A stretch of DNA of 64,000 nt from Pedobacter sp. N36a (lineage in GTDB: Bacteria; Bacteroidota; Bacteroidia; Sphingobacteriales; Sphingobacteriaceae), in the NCBI RefSeq assembly GCF_014472395.1, contig NZ_JACSZW010000004.1:124001-188000 (forward strand), read 5' to 3'. A program made the position numbers and the translations under genes. Of this stretch, positions 54,911 through 63,900 are shown piece by piece (position 1 is the stretch's first letter; every line of letters begins with the position of its first letter). Under the pieces are notes generated by a model. It worked only from the letters and a program-made list of their open reading frames with translations, was not told the DNA's origin and made no database searches.

Positions 54911-57900
54911 TGGTTGCCGATTGGATTTTCGGCTTTTCCACTTAGAGCAGCGGCATCGCTCAGCTGACAAGCCAACTGCCCGGCTGCTCTTACCCTGATC
55001 ATCACTTGCTGATCTGGTTTTAAGCCTTCGATGATGTGTGTGGTTCCGGTAGCTCCTGAGCTTGGTGTGATCCAGGTATTGCCATTATCAACAGACACTT
55101 CATAAGCTCTCGCTCCTGTCACTGCTGCCCATCCGAAAGTCACACTTGCTGCTGTGGCCGATTGTACTACGACTACCGGAGCGGTCAATTTAGGTAGGAT
55201 GGTGACCACTACCGCGGTACGGCTGCTACTGATACATCCGGTAATGGTGTTTTTACTGCCTACATAATAAGTAGTGGTGGCTGCCAGCGCTCGCGTAGTA
55301 AAGCTGTTGCCTTCTGCCAGAGGAGCACCGCCAACTTCTGCACTGAACCATTGGTAAGTCAGGCCTGGATCAGGATTGCTCACTGTCAGTACACTTGTAT
55401 TTCCACTGCAGAATGGATCGGTATTTCCCGACACCGATGCTGGTGCAGCTGGCAAGGCAACTGCAGTTACAGTTACTGCTGTTCTGCTGGTACTGGTACA
55501 AGTGGCTGTTGCTGCTTCCGCATAGAAAGTAGTGGTACTTAAGATTGGTCCTGTGTTAAAGTTAACACCGGTTCCCAATATTGATCCGGCAGCTGCAGTG
55601 CCGTACCAGTTATAGGTAACTCCGTTTGCAGGATTCGCTATTGTTAATACTGTTGATGTACCCGAGCAGGCATTTACTGCGGCCAATACTACGGAAGGTA
55701 CATCTGGTTTCACATTGACATTTACGGTTACTTTAACTCTTCCGTTCACCAGACCACAACCTGAAGTATTGGTGGCCAGCAGGTAGAAATCTTTAGTAAT
55801 TAATAATGCTCCTGTTGAGAACGATGGACCGCTGCCCAGTAAGGTACCTCCGGTTGCAGCGTCATACCATTCGTAATTGGTTCCTGTTTTTGGCGTTTGT
55901 ACACTTAATGTTGCTGCATCCCCAGCACATACCCCGCCTCCTGCACTATTTACAATCACTGGCACTTCCGGCAATCCGTTTACAGTTACAGTAATCATCT
56001 TACCTGTACCAGGAAGGTTTTCACATTTATTGGCTCCTTTTATTGTCACATAATACGTGGTGGTGCTCGTAAATACCTTTTCTAATTCTGGGCCTGTAAA
56101 GACCGCGTTTGTTAAATTGATATCGGTATACCAGGTAAATACCGGGCTACTTACCGTGGTGCTCGATGCAATTAATTTCACCGATGTCCCTTCACAAACA
56201 GCGGTCTCTGCACCTGAAACGATCAGATCTGAAGCTGTTGCTGGTGGGTTTACAACCAGCGTTACAATTTTCGCATTGCCCATGGTGGTCTGACATCTGT
56301 TGGCACCTGCTACCGTTACATAATAAGTGATAGAAGTATTTACTATAGGTTCGAATACCGGACCGCTGAAGGCGATATCTGTTAGTTCAGGATTGCTGTA
56401 CCAGGTAAATATCGGACTGTCTACATTGTCGCTGCTTGCTGTTAATAATGCTTTGGTACCGATACAGAATGGTGCGCTGTTACCTGCAATGTTAATGTCG
56501 GTGGCTACTGCTGGTGGGTTCAGCACTACAGTGACTACCTTTGCAGTTCCTCTTACATTTTCACATTTATTTGCACCGCTTACGGTTACGTAATAGGTAG
56601 TAGTAGCACTAAATACTGGTTCAAACACCGGACCGCTGAAAGCTACATCTGTCAGGTCGATATCATTGTACCAGGTAAACACCGGAGCAGTTACTGTAGT
56701 GCTACTCGCTTTTAAAGTTGCTTTAGATCCTTTACAGTAATTGGCATTGTTACCATCAATCACAATATCTACTGCTGTTGCAGGCGTATTCATGGTGATG
56801 GTTACTACTTTTGCATTTCCAATATTGTTTGGACATTTATTCGTTCCGCTCACTACTACATAATAGGTTGCATTTGCGGTTACTATTGGCTCGTATAACG
56901 AACCTCTGAATACTTCCTCTGTTAAACCTTCATTGGTATACCAAATGTATGTTGGGTTATCTACTCCAACACTGCTTGCTCTTAAGCTGGCTTTTGTACC
57001 TGCACAGAAAGGAGCATCTGCACCGGTTACGGTGATGTCGCTTGCAATTGCAGGCGTATTGACCGTGATCGCAACCGCTTTACCTGTTCCTGGAAGATTT
57101 GGACATTTATTGTCGCCGCTCACACTTACATAGAAGGTTGTGTTTACAGTAACTGTTGGTTCATATACTGGACCTCTGAAAACTTCAGTCGACAAGTTTG
57201 CATCACTACACCATACAAATGTAGGGTTACTGATCGTGCTTGATGCTTTCAGGCTCGCTTTCGCTCCTGCACAGAATGAAGCTTCATTTCCGATTACGGT
57301 AATGTCATTTGCAGTTGCAGGCGTATTCACTAGAATGCTCACTACTTTCGCACTTGTAGCATTACCTAAACATAGGTTATCTCCAAAAACAGTTACATAG
57401 AAGGTAGTACTCGCAGTAATGGTAGGTTCATACACCGCATTGCTGGATACTAATTGTGTCAATGCAACATCGGTATACCAGGCAAATTTGGGATTGATCA
57501 CCGCAGCACTTGTGCTTGCTGTTAGTGTCGCTTTTGTACTGCCACAGAAAGGAAGATCAGCACCTGCTACTGTAATGTCTGCTGGTGTAGCAAAAGGATT
57601 TACGGTGATGGTGATTTTCGTTCTCGCCAATGTGCTCACACATGAGTTGCTATTGACTGCTTCCACAAAGAAATCATGAGGGCCAACGCTCAGGTTTGCC
57701 GCAGTAGTATAAGTACTGGTATTTGAAGCCAGCATATTTCCACCTGTTAAAGCATCATACCAGTTGTAAGTCACACCTGCTACTGCAGTTACTGCTAAGA
57801 CAGCTGGTTGATTCGGACAAGTAGTTGTCGGATTTCCTGCCACAGCTACCGGTGCATTTGGTGCAGCCAGTATCGTTACCGTTACTTTAGTTTTTGCACT

Positions 57901-60900
57901 TTCGCAATTGTTGCGTGTAGCGGTTACATAATAATCGTAACTACCAACAGCGAGGTTATTTGCGGTTGTATAATCAGGACCTGTTGCAACTGCTGTTGCT
58001 GCGGTTCCGATATACCATTTATAAATATAAGCAGGATTAGGGTTTAGCACGCTCAGCACAGCACCAGTACCCACACAAGCTGAAGCTGTAGGACTAGATA
58101 CTTTAGGTGCAATTTGTACGCGCCGTACATAGTTCAGATCAATGGTACTCAGCAGGGATGCCAGTCCAGATCTCAACCTCAATTCTACTGCATCAAATTG
58201 TTTTGATGGTACGAAAGAAAGGATTCCTTCGCTATTATTTGTTAACAGATCAAGTTTAACTATAGGATTACTCACCGTAATCATGTCGCCATTACTTACC
58301 AGGTTATTATAAGTGGTCAGTTCTACCGAAGAAAGCAAACCTACATCCAACAGTTTACCAGGAACGGTCACACGTACACGAACGGTATCGCCGATATTCG
58401 ACAGACTGGTGAATCCAACAGTCTGATAAACTGAGGCTCCTAAAATACCCACTGGCATGACCAATGAAGAAGCGGTAGTTGCTGAATTGTCAACTGCATT
58501 CTCAGGATTAAACAGGCCTGCTAATACACCGACACCATCTACACCTCCAGTTACTTGAACGGAAGCATATTCGCAAGGTGCATCTACTGGAAGGCCAGCA
58601 GGCAGTACGGTAACTGTAGCTGTAGATCTGGCAAGAGAAACGCAGCCGCCTGGAATTTCTGCAGTGACATAATAGGTAGTCACAAGGTTACCAGGACCAG
58701 GATTTACTACTCCCGGAACTTGTAATACTGCACCGGTAAAGAATGGAACTGGTTCCACATTTGAAGTGTACCATTTAAATACTGCACCGGCAGTACTTGA
58801 GGTTGCCGTCAATATTGCAGGAGCACCAGAGCTTACCGTTACTGAAGCGGGTAGAAGTACTGGATTACTTAAGTTACCTACAGTGATCGAAGCAGTTGCT
58901 TTAGTGGCAGAAGTGATTCCGCAGGAGCTGATGAAAGCTTCTACAGCATATGAGGTATTGGCAGTTACATTCTGAATAGTAAAGGTAATTCCATCCTTAC
59001 CTGCCTGAAGTACACCATTGCTATCGTACCACCTGTAAGTTACGCCAAGCAATGGGTCTTTTACAGAAAGTACCACATCGCTTCCTGAACAGGTTTCCAC
59101 ATTGGCATTCAGCAAGACTGGTATATCAGGAATTGGCGTTACCGTTACGGAAACTTTTGTTTTATAGCTGGCACAAGTTGCTGTATTCGCCGACACATAG
59201 AAAATCGTGTTTGCGGTTACTGTTGGGCTAAACGTAAGACCAGTAGAAAGTACCGTTGCACCTGTGGCATCATACCATATATAGGTTAGGATTGGGTTTG
59301 GATTCTGAACTGTTAAAGTAACAGCCTGGTTGGCACAAGCAGTTGGATTAGCAACCGTCAGGGTTGGCGCCAGCATCACTCTTTGTGCATAGTTTAAGTT
59401 CACACTCGACAATACACCCGCAAGACCAGAATTCAAGCGAACTTCTACCTGATCAAAAGGCGCTGTTGGCACGAAAGTAAGCAAGGCCTGCGTGTTGTTG
59501 CTCAATAACTGCAGGTTCACCAGCTGATTATTGATTTGAACGCCATCGTTATTACTGTTCGCTCCGTTATAGGTTCCAATTTGAATATTTGACAATAAAC
59601 CAAGTGACAATAATTTACCTGGTGTATTTAATAAAACCTTAACGGTATCACCTACGGTGGAGATACTACCAAAATTAAGGCGCTGGTAAACTGAAGCTCC
59701 CAATGCTCCTACTGGCATTAGTAATGATGATCCGGTTTGGGTATCGTTATCAAATGCAAGTTCAGGATTGAATACCCCAGAAAGTAAGGCTACTCCGTCT
59801 ACACCATGTGTTTCCGAAACTGCAGCCTGACAAGGCACTGGATTTGGATTACCTCCATTGTTTACCGTGATAGTGACTTGTACACGGCTAGAAGAAAGAC
59901 AGCCCGTCAGGTCTGATTTTGCTTCCACAAAATAAGTGGTATTCACCAATAGCGGCGGCGTTACAAAGGTAGAACCGGTATATACCGGAGTTGTTGAAGC
60001 TACGTCTGTAAACCAGTTATAGGTCACATCCGGCGTGATCGGACTGATGTTTAAAATCACCGTTTGTCCGGCATTTACCGTAGTTGCAGAAGCAGTCACC
60101 TGTGGTAACGCGACCATTGGGTTCACCGTTACCGGTACCGCAGTACGGGTAGACACGCCGCATCCTAGACTGGCAGCTTCTACATAATAAGTAGTATTGG
60201 CTAGTAAAGCAGGTGTTACAAATGTTACACCTGTGAATACAGCAGTGCCTCCTGCTGCTAAAGTGTACCAGTTGTAATTTAATCCTGGTGTTGCATTATT
60301 TACGCTCAGGCTCGCAGTACTACCGTAGCAAACTGCTGGTACGCTGGCCAATACTGGTGCTGAAGGTGCAGGTGTAATGGTTACTGTAACTGGTACACGC
60401 TCTGTATTGGCACAATTATTTTTACCGACTTCTATATAATAGGTTGTGGTTGCATTTAAAACCGGAGTAGTAAAGCTAGGTCCTGTTGCCAATACAGTAC
60501 CGCTGTTTGCGGTAGCATACCATTTTAAGGCAGTCCCTCCATTTGCTGTTGCAGTTAAAGTAGTGGTGTTACCCGCACAGGTTGTCTGACCTGTACTGGC
60601 TATTGTTGGGTTTGGATAGATCACGGTGGCACCATACACATTAAGCGTACTTAATGCAGAAACCAATGCACCGAAACGAATCTCTACCCTATCATAAACA
60701 CCAGTTGCTGCAAATGTAGCGGTCAGCCTTGATGGGCTTAACAGAGAAAGGTGGATGAGCGTAGAATTTAAAGGATAGCTTTTCACTGGTGTGGTTCCGT
60801 TGAAAACGGTCACAGTTACACCACTCAGCACACCTAAATCAGTGAGTCCCACAGGGAAGCCAAGATCCAGACGGATACTGTCTGTTGCCACTCCAGGATT

Positions 60901-63900
60901 CGCAAAGATTAAGCGCTGGTAACCAGTTGCACCTACACCAACCGTTAAACGAATAGAAGTGAATGTGGCTGGGTCTGCATCTGTAGAAGCACCTGCGTCG
61001 GTAATACCGCACAATAAACAAACTCCATCAATTACAGTCTGTTGCCCCGTTGCCGCGTTACAATTGGTGTTGGTAGGCAGGCCTGTTACAGTAACAGTTA
61101 CCGGAACTCTGGTGGCGCTTACACAGCTAACAGCATTTTGAGTTTCAATATAATAAGTGGTGGTGGTATTTAATACTGGTGTAGTAAAGCTATTGCCTGT
61201 GGCTAATGCCGTACCGCCAGTTGAATTGCTGAACCAGCTGACGGTATTTCCTGCATCTGCAGTAGCTTGCAAGGTAGCTGTTTGTCCGGCACTGATGATT
61301 TGGTTTACGGTAACTACAGCTAAAGTTGCTGCAGGTCTTACCGTTACGGCAACCGGTATACGGTTACTTACTGCGGTACCAGAAACTGCTTCTACATAAT
61401 AAGTAGCGTTGGCTGTTAACGCTGGTGTCGTAAAGGAGTTACCTGTAAAGATGGAAGTACTTCCTGTTGCAGCGTACCAGTTATAGGTTACGCCTGGAAT
61501 TAAATTAGTTACACTCAGTGTAGCTGTTGATCCAAAACAGGTGCTGGCAGCAGCCACTGCAGGATCGCCTACTTTTACCTTAATCACAAAATCTGTGGTG
61601 GTAGTATTGCCAGAGGCATCCTTGGCGGTGATCTGGAATGTAAATGTTCCACCAATTGCTGGAGTTCCCGACAAGGTATTTGTTGCTGGATCGAAATTCA
61701 ACCCATTAGGCACATTTGCCGAAGTATAGGTATAAGGTCCTGTTCCGCCAGTTACTGAAGGCAGTACTACAGGTAGATAAGCCGTACCTACTGTACCATC
61801 AGCCAATGCTGCAGATGGCAGAGATAAAGCACCGATAATCCTTAAAGCATAAGTATTGCTTGCCGTAGTTCCTACCTGATCTCTTACCGTTACGATGATG
61901 CTGTAAGCACCAGATTGTGCAGGTGTTCCTGAAATCACCCTTGTGCCTGAATCGAAAGTCAGGTTTAAAGGTAAGTTAGCGATAGTATAGGTATAAGGTG
62001 ATGTTCCACCGATCGCAGATGGGATAGTTTGAGGGGTATAAAGTATAGCTACATTACCATCTGCCAAAGTACCTGGAGGAAGTACCAATGCAGGGCCGAT
62101 CGTTAGCGGATAAGTATTACTTACCGTTTTTCCTTCGAAATCGGTTGCAGTAACCTGCATCGTGTATGGACCTGCAGTTGTAGGGATTCCGGAAATTTCA
62201 CGGGTACTGGTATTGAATGTTAATCCTGGAGGCGTTCCTACAGCCGCATAAGTATAAGGTGAAGTTCCACCGATAGCAGCCGGAATGGTTTGCGCTGGAT
62301 AATTGACACCCACTGTACCATTGGCCAATGTTGCCGGAGGCAATACCAGCAGGTCTTTCACGACCAGGGTATAGTTTTGGCTGATGCTATTTCCATTGGC
62401 ATCTGTGGCCGTCACTTTCACCGTATAAGTACCGGCAAGTGTTGGGGTACCTGAAATGCCAGGGTTGGTATTGTCATTATTGAAAGTTACTCCCGGAGGC
62501 GTGCCGGTTACCACATAAGTATATGGACCTGTTCCACCAGTAACTACCGGCAGCGGTTGGTTTGGATAAATTACGCTGACAATTCCATTAAGCAGCGTTG
62601 CTGCCGGGAGCGCTAGAGCCGGAGTTAGTTTTAAAGTATAAGCTGCATTTGCCACACATCCTTTGCTATCTTTCGCAATCGCGGAGAAAGCAAAATCAGC
62701 TGGAGCTGAGGATACCGATGGTATTCCCGAAATCACCCCTGTACTGGACAAGCTCATTCCATTTGGCAGTGTACTACCTGGAGCCAGTGCATAAGTAAAG
62801 GCTGGTGTTCCACCAGTGGCTGCATTCAATTGTTTAGTATAAGAAGAACCTATGGTTGCATTGTTTAAAGTAGTCGCTGCAAATACGATTGCCGGATTCA
62901 CCGTTACAATAACCGGTACTCGGTTTGTGTTGACACAGCCGCCCCTGGCTACTTCCACATAATAAGTAGTGGTAGTGGTTAAGTTTTCTGGTGAATAAGT
63001 ATTCCCAATAGCCAGTGCTGTTCCTCCTGTGGAGTTTGCATACCAGCTCAGTGTAGTACCAGTTACAGGTGTTGCCGTTAAGTTTGTTCCCGTTCCTGAA
63101 CAAACTGTTGTTCCGGCGCTGATCACTGGATTAGGATAGATCACTTCTGCTCCGTACACATTCAGTGTAGTAAGTGCTTGTGCCACTCCGGAAAGTCTCA
63201 GCTCTACCCTATCATAAACTCCTCCTGCAGGTACCGTCACTTTAACGGTCTGACCATCGGGCAATAACTGCAGGTGTATCAGTCTAGAGTTCAGCTGATA
63301 AGAACTTACAACGGTATTGCCATTCATGATATTCACTGTAATTCCTCCAAGCAAGGAAACATCTGCCAGTCCGCCTGGAACTGCAAGCGTTAAGCGGATG
63401 CTATCTGTCGCAATACCTGCAGCTGGAAAAATCAGGCGCTGATACGCTGCGGCAAGCAAACTTACCGGAGCATGTATTGAGCTGAAATTGGTTGAAATAT
63501 TGTCGACTGCAAACGTTGGATCAACTATCGCGCATCCCACACAAAGTAATCCTTCCACGCCATTGGTTTGTGCATTTGCTGTTTTACAGTTCAATCCTGT
63601 TCCTACCGGAGCGATCGTAACCGATATGGCTACACGATTTACACTTGGGCAGCCACCGGCGCCGATGGTTCCGGCATAGTAGGTGATTGGAGCGCTGAGT
63701 GCTGGAGTACTGAAAGTATTTCCTGTTGCGATGGCTGCTCCCCCTGTTGAGGACGTATACCAGCTGATCGTGCTGCCTGCAGTAGTTGGGATCGCGTTTA
63801 AGTTTACGGTTTGGCCGCTGCTAATGATCACATTGTTAGTGATCACCTGCGCATCTGCAGGGATTGCATTTACAGTAAGGGTAATTGGCGTTCGGGGTGC

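Noticed and set aside
55978..57597. Regular 270-bp periodicity resembling a repeat array
   Set aside because: The units are continuous in-frame protein repeats with no short repeats separated by unique spacers and no cas genes nearby, so this is not a CRISPR or satellite array.
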